Of a stretch of 64,000 nt of DNA, positions 17,533 to 25,953 are shown one piece after another (position 1 is the first letter of the stretch; each line of letters starts with the position of its first letter). Both the position numbers and the translations under genes were made by a program. The stretch spans positions 86,648 through 150,647 of the forward strand of contig NZ_LANF01000004.1 of assembly GCF_000966265.1 (NCBI RefSeq), given 5' to 3'. This DNA is from Palaeococcus ferrophilus DSM 13482. Lineage in GTDB: Archaea; Methanobacteriota_B; Thermococci; Thermococcales; Thermococcaceae. The notes under the pieces were generated by a model, which was not told the origin of the DNA, did no database searches, and saw only the letters and a program-made list of their open reading frames with translations.

Positions 17533-18348
17533 TCACCGGGGCATTTCCCTTACGTGAACGTCCATCTGCGGGAAGGGTATCTCTATGCCCTCCCTGTTGT
17601 AGGCGTCGTATATGGCCTTCGTTATCTCCCCTTTTACCGTCCAGTAGTCCGGGGTCTTCGCCCATGGCCTGAGCTGAAGGTTTATTGACGAGTCCGCTAG
17701 GGCGGTTATTGCCACGCTCGGTGCCGGGTCGTCGAGAACGAGCGGGTGGTTCTTCATAACGTCCATGGCTATCTTCACGGCCCTGTCGAGATCGGTGCCG
17801 TAGGCTACACCTATGTCAACGTCAACCCGCCTTACGGGCATTCTGGTGTAGTTGATTATAGGACTTCCCCAGACGAGTCTGTTTGGAATCATGATAAGGA
17901 CGTTGTCGGGGGTTATGAGCGAGGTTGACATAACACCAACAGCCTCGACCATCCCCGTCTGGCCGCTTACGCTGATGACCTCCCCCTTGTCAAAGGGCCT
18001 GAGCGCCGCGATCCACACTCCCGCGGCGAGGTTTGTGAGGGTGTCCTGCATTCCAAAGCCCAAGACCAGACCAATAACTGCCGAGAGGCCCAGCACCACC
18101 GAGCCTACGGCCATACCCAGGGCCCTGACGGCAAGGAGTATCACCGCAACGTAGAGCAGGGCGCTCAAAAACCTTCCAAGGAACTCGACCACCAGCTCCG
18201 GGAGTTTCGTCTTCTTGAGACCCCTCTTAAAAGCCCCAACAACAATTTTCACAGTAATCCAGCCAACGGCGAGAACAACCAGTGCTGTTATGACCTGCAC
18301 TGGTGTTATATTCACATAGGGGAGTGTGGCATCGAGTGCCATCATCAT
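17533..18348 (-). CDS. Small-conductance mechanosensitive channel (MscS family)
   Basis: 271 residues. Three N-terminal membrane helices are followed by the pore-lining helix VLGLSAVIGLVLGFGMQDTL and the beta domain P-F-D-K-G-E-V-I-S-V-S-G-Q-T-G-M-V, with I-P-N-R-L-V-W-G-S matching the family IPN motif. Such channels open under membrane tension to release solutes on hypo-osmotic shock. Three ATGs in a row (18348, 18345, 18342) follow GGAGATGGT, and the exact start is uncertain by two residues. Confidence 0.93.
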   Translation of the reverse strand: MMMALDATLPYVNITPVQVITALVVLAVGWITVKIVVGAFKRGLKKTKLPELVVEFLGRFLSALLYVAVILLAVRALGMAVGSVVLGLSAVIGLVLGFGMQDTLTNLAAGVWIAALRPFDKGEVISVSGQTGMVEAVGVMSTSLITPDNVLIMIPNRLVWGSPIINYTRMPVRRVDVDIGVAYGTDLDRAVKIAMDVMKNHPLVLDDPAPSVAITALADSSINLQLRPWAKTPDYWTVKGEITKAIYDAYNREGIEIPFPQMDVHVREMPR

Positions 18349-18466
18349 ACCATCTCCTTACAAATTTTTACTTTTTTAGTTTGTCTTTGAAGTATTTAAC
18401 GTTTGGCTTTTTCACTGGTGAGTTACATAACAATTTGGCAAACATAAATGCGGAAGTGACGTAAAA

Positions 18467-18817
18467 TTATCCGAGGAGCGAGAGTCCGTAAAGCACCTGA
18501 AGTACCAGGAGGAGAATAGCCACGATGGCAATAACTTTGTGCTGATTCCTCCGAAGTTTTCTGGCCAGAAAAGCTCTGCCGCTGAGCGCCGTAAGGAGAA
18601 CGTAGAAGTACACAAAAAGCCCAAATTTTCCGTGTAAGGAGGGAACGCCGCCGACTGTGTAGAGCATGTAGGCAACACCGATGGTGAGCAGCCCCACGGC
18701 GGAATAAATGAAGAAATGATGCCACCTTCGTTTATGCCTCCTCGCGTAGTAAATTCCCAGGAGAAAGAAAAGGAGTGCGGTGGTCTGCACCACTGCGTGT
18801 ATCTGGAACGGTTCCAT
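18467..18817 (-). CDS. Four-helix membrane protein with conserved-looking histidines (b561/DUF420-like)
   Basis: 116 residues from MEPFQIH, a start set by GGTGAT four bases upstream. Four membrane helices each start near a histidine: IHAVVQ, RWHHFFIYSA, LHGKFGLFVYF and QHKVIAIVAI. This layout resembles the four-helix, four-histidine core of cytochrome b561-like and DUF420 proteins. It lies six bases after a DOMON-domain lipoprotein gene. DOMON and b561 domains are fused or paired in many organisms, which supports a membrane electron-transfer role. Haem binding is an inference. Confidence 0.6.
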   Translation of the reverse strand: MEPFQIHAVVQTTALLFFLLGIYYARRHKRRWHHFFIYSAVGLLTIGVAYMLYTVGGVPSLHGKFGLFVYFYVLLTALSGRAFLARKLRRNQHKVIAIVAILLLVLQVLYGLSLLG

Positions 18818-18822
18818 CAAAA

Positions 18823-19443
18823 TCACCCGTCGAGCTGTAACTCTCCATAACCCCTCGCTATGTTGTGCTTGGTTGTGAAGTCGTCGGCATCGGCCATTGC
18901 GAAGATAAAACCAACCTTCTGGCCGGGTGTGAATGCTTTATCGTACTGGTCGCCGGTGTTGAGCTTCCTCTTGAACTCTATCACGGTGTAACCATTCTCC
19001 TCTTTCCCGGCATACTCAAGGATATCATTGCTCCCCCCGAGCTTCTCATCCGGTGGATGGGGTCCGTAGGTTCCGGTGGAGTAGGCATCAATCACGACGG
19101 TATTCCCGTCCTGAACCCACCCAAAGACCATGTCGGCATCTTTCATCTTGTCGGTGGGCTCAAAACCTATGGCCACCCATCCGCTCGTCTGCCCCTTGAG
19201 GGCCATGTAGAGGTAGGTATCGCCGTTCCGCCAGTAAATGGTGAGCTTTCCATCCGCCAGGGAGAGCCCGTGGGCGTACTCGTTCTCCCCGATGACGCCA
19301 TCTGCATTCCACTCCCCGAGCGAGAGCTGCGGAGTTGTGGAGCCCTCTGTTTGAGCGGGGGATGTCGTTGTTTCCCCACCACCGATGCATCCACTCACAA
19401 ATATGGCCAGCACCAAGAGGGTCACGCCCAAAATTCTCTTCAT
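18823..19443 (-). CDS. DOMON-domain lipoprotein
   Basis: 206 residues. A lipobox (IFVSGCIGG) and a Thr/Ser-rich linker to about residue 40 precede a DOMON-type beta sandwich. Key segments are GKLTIYWRNGDTYLYMALKG, SGWVAIGFEPTDKMKDADMV and the closing RGYGELQLDG. DOMON domains bind haem or sugars and are usually extracytoplasmic. The next gene is a four-histidine membrane protein, suggesting a two-protein electron relay across the membrane. GGGTGTTATC before ATG sets the start. Confidence 0.82.
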   Translation of the reverse strand: MKRILGVTLLVLAIFVSGCIGGGETTTSPAQTEGSTTPQLSLGEWNADGVIGENEYAHGLSLADGKLTIYWRNGDTYLYMALKGQTSGWVAIGFEPTDKMKDADMVFGWVQDGNTVVIDAYSTGTYGPHPPDEKLGGSNDILEYAGKEENGYTVIEFKRKLNTGDQYDKAFTPGQKVGFIFAMADADDFTTKHNIARGYGELQLDG

Positions 19444-19565
19444 GATAACACCCGCTGTATATTCTGTCCTTTGTACTCATATACGTTATGATTTCCCCCA
19501 AATTGACCAATATTGCCCAGAATGTCTTTTATATTTTTAAGCCAACATGGGATTGAAGTGGTATT

Positions 19566-20136
19566 ATGCGCAAGTTGCTGTTTGCATTCATCTTAATTGC
19601 CCTTCTGGCAGGGGCGGTGCACCTTGGAGGGAGAAAAAACACGTCCCAACCTCCTGGGCCGGAAGAGGGAGAGCCCTCCATAGAGGTAACAGGTCTCGTC
19701 GAGAGACCCTACAACATGACCTACGACGAACTCATGACACTCCCCTCAAAGAACGTTACGGCCGACCTTTACTGCGTGGACAACCCCAAGAGGCCGAGAA
19801 AAAACGGCACGTGGGCGGGGGTTCCGTTAAAGGTGCTAATTGAGAAGGCCGGTCCCACGGGGGGTGCATCAAAGGTCGCCCTCTACGCGAGCGACGGCTA
19901 CACCACCGACCTTTACCTCGCGAGTGTCATGCGGGACGATGACATAATAGTGGCATACTCCTTCAACGGTGAACCGATAAGCCCCAGACTTGTCGTCCCA
20001 GGAAGGTGGGGCTACAAATGGATAAAGTACATCCACAAAAATAGAGCTCGTCAACTACAACTTCCTCGGGACGTGGGAGAGCGCCGGCTACCCAGACGAT
20101 GCCTACATCGAGGAGCTCGGTGAGGGGGTGAGGTGA
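19566..20136 (+). pseudogene. Exported molybdopterin-binding (sulfite-oxidase-fold) protein, frameshifted near its end
   Basis: A signal-like N-terminus is followed by the oxidoreductase molybdopterin-binding fold: IEVTGLVERPYNMTYDELMT, the Mo-ligand cysteine in DLYCVDNP, WAGVPLKVLIEKAGP and RWGYKWIKYI. After a run of five A at 20037-20041 the frame is lost. Dropping one A restores IELVNYNFLGTWESAGYPDD, the expected family C-terminus, up to a TGA at 20134-20136 that overlaps the next start. As written, translation ends instead at 20123 with an unrelated tail. Restored length is about 189 residues. It could be a real mutation, slippage or a sequencing error. Confidence 0.8.
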
Positions 20137-20474
20137 TGAACCTGAAGAGCGCGTTAAAACTCGTCGAATGGACGTCCTTTCCGCTGCTCCTCATAACGGG
20201 CCTCATGGTGGTGAGCGGATACGCTCTGACGAGTGAAGCGGCGCAGAGGGCGTCCCTCTTCATTGACTTCACGAGGGCGAGCACGCTGCACCTTGGGCGC
20301 TTCTTCAGGCTGAGCATTGTTCTCCTCTTTCTGGCCCACAGCTATGCAGGAACGGAGCTTTTCCTGGCCAGACGGGTGAAGAATGAGCGGGTAAGGGCTT
20401 TTGTGGAGTACTCCACGCTGGCGTTTCTTGTGTACGTGGCGTGGGTGGCCCTCAACGGCGAGCTTGGGAGGTGA
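20136..20474 (+). CDS. Small cytochrome b-like membrane protein
   Basis: 112 residues with about three membrane helices. Histidines sit in STLHLGRFF and LFLAHSYAG, at helix ends in a way seen in small cytochrome b (DUF4405-like) subunits that partner molybdopterin-fold proteins. The ATG overlaps the TGA of the frame-restored upstream gene, so the two form a coupled pair. Haem binding is inferred. It is convergent with an ABC ATPase gene five bases on. Confidence 0.6.
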   Translation: MNLKSALKLVEWTSFPLLLITGLMVVSGYALTSEAAQRASLFIDFTRASTLHLGRFFRLSIVLLFLAHSYAGTELFLARRVKNERVRAFVEYSTLAFLVYVAWVALNGELGR

Positions 20475-20478
20475 GGCA

Positions 20479-21168
20479 TCAACCTCTCATTAAGGGCGGC
20501 CTGAAAATGCCCTCGACCTCTTCCCTTATCTTCTCGAAAGGCCCCGCCAGGTATACCTTCCCGCCGCTGATGACCACTCCAAAATCGGCGATGTTCTCGA
20601 ACGGCTCCCATATGTGGCTTATTATGACGAAGCTCCTGTCTCTGGCCTTCCATTCCCTTATTACCTCCACTATCTCGGCAACGCTCTCGAAGTCCACGTT
20701 GGCCAGCGGCTCGTCGAGGAAGATCACGTCAGGTTCGCCAACGAAGGCCTGGGCCAGAGAGAGGCGCTTCAGCATCCCGGAGGAGTAGCCCTCTATTATC
20801 CTGTCGAGAGCCTCATCAATGCCGAAGAGCCGCGCCGCTTCCTCCACATCTCCCGCACCGGCTCCCCTGCCCCTCGCTATGAACTCAAGCCATTCCCTCC
20901 CCGTGGTCAGCTTTGGAAACCTTCCGGGGTCGAAGGCGACGCCAACGTTCCTCCTCGCCTCGGGACTTTTCCAGGGGTCTTTTCCGAGGAGCCTCACGCT
21001 GCCCTTCGTGGGTTTGTAGAGGCCGAGGGCAACCTTTAGGAAGGTGCTCTTTCCGCCGCCGTTGGGGCCGAGGATGAGGGTTAAGCCTTCGGGAACCTCA
21101 ACCGTAACCCCGCGAAGAGCCTTTATCGGCCCGAAGTACTTGTGCAGGTTCTCCGCCTTGATTATCAT
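20479..21168 (-). CDS. ABC transporter ATP-binding protein
   Basis: 229 residues from MIIKAENLHKYFG. Walker A is GPNGGGKST and Walker B is VIFLDEPLANVD. The signature is a variant, YSSGMLKRLSL, as in ABC-2 exporters. It is the last gene of a four-gene reverse-strand operon (exported protein 23400, permease 22342, small membrane-anchored protein 21602, then this) in which each stop overlaps the next start. The exported substrate is unknown. Confidence 0.88.
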   Translation of the reverse strand: MIIKAENLHKYFGPIKALRGVTVEVPEGLTLILGPNGGGKSTFLKVALGLYKPTKGSVRLLGKDPWKSPEARRNVGVAFDPGRFPKLTTGREWLEFIARGRGAGAGDVEEAARLFGIDEALDRIIEGYSSGMLKRLSLAQAFVGEPDVIFLDEPLANVDFESVAEIVEVIREWKARDRSFVIISHIWEPFENIADFGVVISGGKVYLAGPFEKIREEVEGIFRPPLMRG

Positions 21169-21602
21169 CTCCTGCCACCCCCGATGAGAGTTACTGCCAG
21201 GAGACCCCCAAAGAGCGCCGTCGTCCACAGGTGGGCCGTCTTCTGCCTCCCTGGAAAGCCCACGTCAACGGGCGTTACGGTTATCGTTATCCCCTGGCTG
21301 GAGTTCCCGCTGAACTCGTAGTACCCTGGATGCGGAAAGACGAGAGAGAAAGCCCCGTTGCCGCTCACCTTTCCGTTGAATATCACCTCACCGGTCTGGA
21401 GGTCCTTCACCCTGAATTCTCCCGTGCCGACGGCGTAGAGCTTTGATGATGATGCAGAGGAAACGTAAATCGCCGTCGTCTGCCTATCGGCCACGAACGC
21501 GCTGTGGTAGTGGACATCGCTCGGCTCGAGGCCGGACTGCAGGCCAAGGCTCAGGAGCGAGACGAGCATGAGGGTGAGGAGGAGAACCCGGAGGAGCCTC
21601 AT
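21165..21602 (-). CDS. Exported or membrane-anchored protein of an ABC operon, unknown function
   Basis: 145 residues with an N-terminal signal helix (LLRVLLLTLMLVSLLSLG), a beta-rich middle (YVSSASSSKLYAVGTGEFRV, HPGYYEFSGN) and a C-terminal helix (LWTTALFGGLLAVTLIGG). The order suggests a domain held outside the membrane by a C-terminal anchor. Four-base overlaps on both sides tie it to the ABC-2 permease and ATPase. Confidence 0.7.
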   Translation of the reverse strand: MRLLRVLLLTLMLVSLLSLGLQSGLEPSDVHYHSAFVADRQTTAIYVSSASSSKLYAVGTGEFRVKDLQTGEVIFNGKVSGNGAFSLVFPHPGYYEFSGNSSQGITITVTPVDVGFPGRQKTAHLWTTALFGGLLAVTLIGGGRR

Positions 21603-22342
21603 CTCACGTCCCTCCAGTTGCCGATGATGAGGTAGAGCACCGTGAGAACCAGCGCCGGAAGGAGGATCACCTTGAGGAACTCCCGGCCAAAGACCGGATC
21701 CATTCCGAGCGATATGGTGGCCCACTTGTAGTTGGTCAGTGCATCCCTCCACTTAAGCAGCCAGAACCAGTCCGCCCCCACGAACTCGGGGAGGTATAGG
21801 AGCACGAAGCCGCCGAAGATTGAAACGTAGGTGTTGGGTGAGGCTATGGCAACCACCGCCGCGATGGAGACCATGAAGAGAAGGGCCGAGATGTAGAAGA
21901 AGGCCACTGGAACCGTCTGAACCTTCAGCACCTCGATGACGGCTTTGGGAGTGTCCGCGAAGTGGAGGGTGAACACGAGCAGGTGAACGGAAAAGACGAA
22001 GATGAGGAGAAGAAGGAAAGCCGCCAGGAACTTGGCGAGGAGGATTCTAACCCTCGAAAACGGGAGGGAGTAGACGGAAAGCGCGACCCCCTCGTCCCTT
22101 TCGAGCCTCACCGCCAAGGTGACGAGGAAGGGCACGAGGAGAGCCAGGAGGAGGTAGACGTCACCGGTGAACGCGTCGCGAAAAACGGAGCCCAGAGTCT
22201 CAACCCCCGAGGGCACCCCGTGGGAGCTCGCACTCCATGTCATGTAGTACCTCTTCATGACCAGCCCCACCAGAACCGCGCCCCCTGAGGCCATCGCAAG
22301 GTTCAGGGGGGAGCGGAGCTCCCAGCGGAGGATCTCCCTCAC
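21599..22342 (-). CDS. ABC-2 type transporter permease
   Basis: 247 residues with about six membrane helices. The first cytoplasmic segment REILRWELRSPLN and a large first outer loop are typical of ABC-2 permeases. The start GTG 22342 is chosen because GGAGGTG lies five bases upstream and the codon overlaps the TGA of the preceding gene (GTGA), matching the other overlaps of this operon. A GTG at 22351 is the alternative. Confidence 0.8.
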   Translation of the reverse strand: MREILRWELRSPLNLAMASGGAVLVGLVMKRYYMTWSASSHGVPSGVETLGSVFRDAFTGDVYLLLALLVPFLVTLAVRLERDEGVALSVYSLPFSRVRILLAKFLAAFLLLLIFVFSVHLLVFTLHFADTPKAVIEVLKVQTVPVAFFYISALLFMVSIAAVVAIASPNTYVSIFGGFVLLYLPEFVGADWFWLLKWRDALTNYKWATISLGMDPVFGREFLKVILLPALVLTVLYLIIGNWRDVR

Positions 22343-23400
22343 TTCCTCCACCTCCAGAGGAAGAGCACGGCGAGTGCCACCAAAACTCCGAGTGCAGCCG
22401 CTATGGATGTTTTGGACGGCCTCTCATCGGGAAGCTCCGCGGGCCTCGTGAAGTCTATGTTTGTCTCCGCCAGGACGAGGCCGAAGGGTGGCATCTTGCC
22501 CCCTTTCTTAATCTCCTCCTCGTGCTCCTTCGCGAACGCCGTGTCCTGTATCATGGGCTCCATTATCCCAAGGGGCTCCCACAGCGGGCTGAAGGGCGTG
22601 AAGAAGGCTATAGCGAGTCCGCTTGAGCCGTCGTAGAGGAAGACGTCCATGCCCTTGCTGCCGGAGCCCGCAATCTTATTCGTGTGGGCCATGTAGACCG
22701 GCGCGTTGAAGTCGCCGTAGTAGGTCATTGCGGTGGAGTTTATCATCTTCACCTCCTCAACTTCCAGGCCCGGCATTACCTCAAGGCCACTTATGTTAGC
22801 GGGGTTCTCGCTCCAGAGGAAGTTCCTTCCCACGGGGGTGCCGTTTACGTAGAACTCGCCGGTCTTGAGGTCAAGCTCGATGGCACCGCTCCGCGTGAAG
22901 TTCTCGGGCACGAAGGACTCGTTGAAGAGGTGACCTTTTCCATTCGCTATTCCCAAGACCACACGATAGTGCTCCGTTGTCTCCGTGTAGCTGTCCTCGC
23001 AGACGGTTACGTTTTTGGACTCGGATTCAATCGTCAGGCAGTTCCCACCGGTGAAGTTGTAGCGCTCCTGATATTCCTTAAGCAGCTGCCGGGCGGCTTC
23101 CTCGTCAAGCTCTTTCCACATCTTTTTCGTGCAGTTGTAGCCCTGGAGAAGAAGGGCCACCTGGGCCTTATCCCCCGAGACCCTGAGGACACGCCACGTG
23201 AACTCGACGTAGGGACAGTGGTAGTCAATCGAGCCGTTTTGACTCCAGGAAATCTCTATGATATCTCGAAGATGCTCATCGCCTCCACCCGAGTGAGATA
23301 TGTACTTTGCATAGATTCCCTCCTTGAACCAGTAGGGGGTTGCCGAGGCAGTTGAAGCAGTTAGAAGCAGCAGAACAAGGATCAGAGCCACCCTCCTCAT
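22339..23400 (-). CDS. Exported protein with C-terminal membrane anchor, unknown function
   Basis: 353 residues from MRRVALILVLLL. A signal peptide ends near TASTASATPYW. The ectodomain contains N-x-T/S sequons and paired cysteines (YHCPYVEF, QGYNCTKK, GGNCLTIE, VTVCEDSY). A final helix SIAAALGVLVALAVLFLW ends in RWRK. It heads the ABC operon that follows. I do not recognise the family; the context suggests an extracytoplasmic partner of the exporter. Confidence 0.72.
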   Translation of the reverse strand: MRRVALILVLLLLTASTASATPYWFKEGIYAKYISHSGGGDEHLRDIIEISWSQNGSIDYHCPYVEFTWRVLRVSGDKAQVALLLQGYNCTKKMWKELDEEAARQLLKEYQERYNFTGGNCLTIESESKNVTVCEDSYTETTEHYRVVLGIANGKGHLFNESFVPENFTRSGAIELDLKTGEFYVNGTPVGRNFLWSENPANISGLEVMPGLEVEEVKMINSTAMTYYGDFNAPVYMAHTNKIAGSGSKGMDVFLYDGSSGLAIAFFTPFSPLWEPLGIMEPMIQDTAFAKEHEEEIKKGGKMPPFGLVLAETNIDFTRPAELPDERPSKTSIAAALGVLVALAVLFLWRWRK

Positions 23401-23607
23401 TCCATCGCCCCCGAAAGAGCGCAGGCCTGTGAAAGCGCTTCCTTCCTCCATCCGCCCCCCCCCCAACGGGGTTCTGCACTTAATGTTACGTTATGGCCAT
23501 TTATTAGTCTTTCGGTGTTCTGAAGTTCCCATTAAACAACCCATAAGAGCAACAATGAACACCTTAGAATCCGGATAGTCAAAAATACAAAAGGGAGTAA
23601 AAAGCCC

Positions 23608-24132
23608 TCAGAAGTTGAAGTTTATGTCCTTCATGAGCTGGTCGTAGAACTCCTCCTTGTAAATGTCCGGGTAGCGGGTTATGTAGTCGTACTGCCTCTT
23701 GAGTATGGTGTAGTGGTTCCTCTCCATGTCAGCGAGCATGTTGAGTACGGTCTTCGTCTTCTCGGTGGCAGCGTAGCCTGCGAGCTCGTTGTACAGCTTC
23801 TCACTCACGAGTTCAGCCTCCATGGCAATCTCGTAAACCTCGTCGAGGTTCAGGTCGGGCTTCTTTATCGCCTCGGCCATCTTCTCCGCTATAACCTTGA
23901 ACTCAGCCATGACGTCTATCTCCACCTTCTTCGGTTCGCCCTCCCCGCTCTGGAAGCGTTCGGCCATCTTCTCAATTATCTTCCTGTGCTTGTCCTCCTC
24001 CCTTGCCAGAAAGAGCAGCTCGTCCCTTATGATATCACTCTTCACGACGGAAGCGAGCTTTTCGTAGGCCTCTTTGGCCCTAATCTCCGCGTTCGCGGCA
24101 ATCTCAAAAACTTCCCTATCGGTTACTTCCAT
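23608..24132 (-). CDS. Ferritin-like (rubrerythrin-domain) protein 5
   Basis: 174 residues with two helical repeats. Ligand candidates are A-N-A-E-I-R-A-K-E-A-Y and A-R-E-E-D-K-H (ExxH-like), then A-M-E-A-E-L-V-S-E-K-L-Y and D-M-E-R-N-H-Y. The tyrosine-rich tail YDYITRYPDIYKEEFYDQLM is an extended version of the tails of proteins 2 and 4. GGTGAT five bases before the ATG sets the start. It stands alone, about 9 kb from the main island, and diverges from a probable structured RNA. Confidence 0.85.
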   Translation of the reverse strand: MEVTDREVFEIAANAEIRAKEAYEKLASVVKSDIIRDELLFLAREEDKHRKIIEKMAERFQSGEGEPKKVEIDVMAEFKVIAEKMAEAIKKPDLNLDEVYEIAMEAELVSEKLYNELAGYAATEKTKTVLNMLADMERNHYTILKRQYDYITRYPDIYKEEFYDQLMKDINFNF

Positions 24133-24191
24133 CCAGAATCACCGTGATATAGTAGGGCGAAACTCCATATTAAACTTTTGCAACCCTACCG

Positions 24192-24345
24192 GCGGATGAA
24201 AGACCCTAGGGGTGCAGTGGGGGCAGGACTCACAGGGAAGGGCTTTCGTGGCATCTCCGAGTTACCCTTTTCCTTGAGCCTCGCACCGCGCCATTATTCC
24301 GATCGGAGGGGGGTATCCCTCGGCGCATCGGTGGGGAGGGAAGCT
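24192..24345 (+). ncRNA. Probable structured non-coding RNA
   Basis: A GC-rich gene-free stretch follows a TATA-like CATATTAAACTTT (about 24167-24179). By hand it folds into two hairpins. The first pairs 24234-24242 with 24266-24274, extended by 24229-24232 with 24275-24278 and 24225-24227 with 24279-24281, with a 22-base apical loop. The second pairs 24288-24292 with 24322-24326 and 24306-24310 with 24317-24321. No open frame spans it. Two-hairpin form is compatible with an H/ACA guide RNA, but the ACA box and target were not established. Confidence 0.5.
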
Positions 24346-24387
24346 TCATACACAAAACCCTAATAACCTTCCGCCCTATTTTCTTTG

Positions 24388-25050
24388 ATGCCCATGAAGA
24401 GGATAAAGTTCTCCATCCCGCTGAGCCTCGAGTACTTCAACTCCTTCAGGGACTTTCTGGAGGCTGTGGAGTGGGGATACGGGGACACGTACTTCCTCAT
24501 CGGGAACGACGTGGTGAAGCTGGTCGAGGTCAAGTTCAGGGAGGGCGTGAACCCCGAGGAACTCCTTGGGGAACTGCTCGAAATCCCCCACGTGAAGGAC
24601 GCGAAGCTCATCCCGAAGAACGACCACCACCTCCTCTACGTGAGGGCAGACCTTCTAAGCGCTCCCATCCCCGAGAACGTCTTCCAGCTCTTCGAGGTGC
24701 AGAAGAGGGGGGTGGTGGTCTTCGAGAAGGGCACCTTCAGTCCTGAGGGGGTTTATCTCTACATCGTCTGCGAGGACGAGCTCGTTGGGGACGTCATCTC
24801 GACGGTGAAGGAAGTCTACGGGGGAAAAGTTGTGAGCGTCGAGGACTACACCCCGGAGGAGAACCCCCTCTTAAAGCTGACCGGAAGGCAGTTTGAGGTT
24901 CTCCTCCTGGCCTACAAGAGCGGCTACTTTGATGATCCAAGGCGCGTGACGCTGAGGGACCTCTCCCAGATGCTCGGCCTGAGCCCGTCAACGGTGAAGG
25001 AGCACCTGAGGAAGGGAATCAAAAAGGTTCTTGAGGGGGTTATTGAGTAG
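24388..25050 (+). CDS. HTH transcriptional regulator (bacterio-opsin activator HTH_10 type)
   Basis: 220 residues. The C-terminal 55 residues, LTGRQFEVLLLAYKSGYFDD then RVTLRDLSQMLGLSPSTVKE, are the HTH_10 domain. The N-terminal part is an ACT/sensor-like fold (SIPLSLEYFNSFRDFLEAVEW) common in Thermococcales homologues. No ribosome site is visible. A TATA-like TAATAA at 24361-24366 lies about 25 bases before ATG 24388, so a leaderless mRNA is likely; ATG 24394 is an alternative start. The target genes are unknown. Confidence 0.85.
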   Translation: MPMKRIKFSIPLSLEYFNSFRDFLEAVEWGYGDTYFLIGNDVVKLVEVKFREGVNPEELLGELLEIPHVKDAKLIPKNDHHLLYVRADLLSAPIPENVFQLFEVQKRGVVVFEKGTFSPEGVYLYIVCEDELVGDVISTVKEVYGGKVVSVEDYTPEENPLLKLTGRQFEVLLLAYKSGYFDDPRRVTLRDLSQMLGLSPSTVKEHLRKGIKKVLEGVIE

Positions 25051-25132
25051 ACGGGGGCCCATGAAAAAGCGAGTATTCGAGGGCGTTGAGGTAATGGAGG
25101 TTGCGTAAAGGTGTTATAATTCGCCCGTTTAT

Positions 25133-25572
25133 TTAGCATTTTGAGGTCAGGATCTCCTTATAGAACTCCACAGGACTGAAAACCTTGATCGTATGATTCC
25201 CGAGTTTCACGACCTTTTCTTCATTTCGAAGGCTCAGGAGGTCGTTATCCCAGGTAAGTATGTAACCTGCTCCCATTTCATAAGCTATTTCCAGCCACTT
25301 GTTGTCGTCAGGGTCTCTGCAGAGGTTGAAGTTAGTAGAGGGGGATATTATTTCAGAACCCTTCAAGAAGTGGGCTAAAATATCTTCCCAGCCGGACGAA
25401 ATCTTCCTTTTTCGGCTAAGAGTCCAATTTTTAGAGTAAGCTCGTCGAGGGCACCCTCACTCGTGAAGTTGATGAGCCGCTCTCCATCCAGGGCCTTGAT
25501 CAAGAGGGCGGATAAACCATTGGGCTTTATCAGAGCCGCCAGCACGACGTTTGTGTCGAGGACGACTTTCAT
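25133..25572 (-). pseudogene. PIN-domain toxin (COG1569-like), frameshifted
   Basis: The first part (from 25572) reads MKVVLDTNVVLAALIKPNG with the first catalytic Asp. It fails after a run of five T on the + strand at 25408-25412, giving a stop at 25375. Adding one base restores ISSGWEDILAHFLKGSEIIS and then RDPDDNKWLEIAYEMGAGYI and TWDNDLLSL, with the remaining acidic residues. The restored protein is about 146 residues, normal for this family of ribonuclease toxins. It overlaps the RHH antitoxin gene by four bases. Either the toxin is dead or the sequence lacks a base. Confidence 0.8.
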
Positions 25573-25895
25573 TCCCTTGCACCCGTGAGCCTCTTGGACT
25601 CTTGGTCTATCTCCTTGAGAGCCTTTAGGACTTCGTCCCCTTCTTCTTCGAACTCTCCACGTTTAAGTTTCTCCCATGCCTCTTCTGCTTCCTCTTTGAA
25701 CTCTTCCTCAGTGAGCCTCTTTGCCCTTTCCCGTGCTTTTTCCATCATTATCTGGCCCAGTGCCATCGTGACGGCGAACTTTATGAAGTCAGAGCGGCTT
25801 CTGAACTCTTTCTCCTTTACCAGTTCGTCAATCTTCTCGACGACGTATCCGGGGAGCCTCACGGAGATAGGGTGATCTGTCCCGGTTTCTCCCAT
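25569..25895 (-). CDS. Ribbon-helix-helix antitoxin of a PIN toxin pair
   Basis: 108 residues from MGETGTDHPISVRLPGYV, with GGTGA five bases upstream. Residues about 8-50 form a ribbon-helix-helix DNA-binding unit (ISVRLPGYVVEKIDELVKEK then SRSDFIKFAVTMAL). The charged C-terminal helix likely clasps the toxin. It is coupled to the PIN gene by an ATGA overlap. A TATA-like TTTAAATA lies near 25930-25938. Confidence 0.82.
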   Translation of the reverse strand: MGETGTDHPISVRLPGYVVEKIDELVKEKEFRSRSDFIKFAVTMALGQIMMEKARERAKRLTEEEFKEEAEEAWEKLKRGEFEEEGDEVLKALKEIDQESKRLTGARE

Positions 25896-25953
25896 TTTCT
25901 TCACCAACTACAAATAGAATACAAAAGTATTTAAAAATTGTCCTTTTGCTTAT

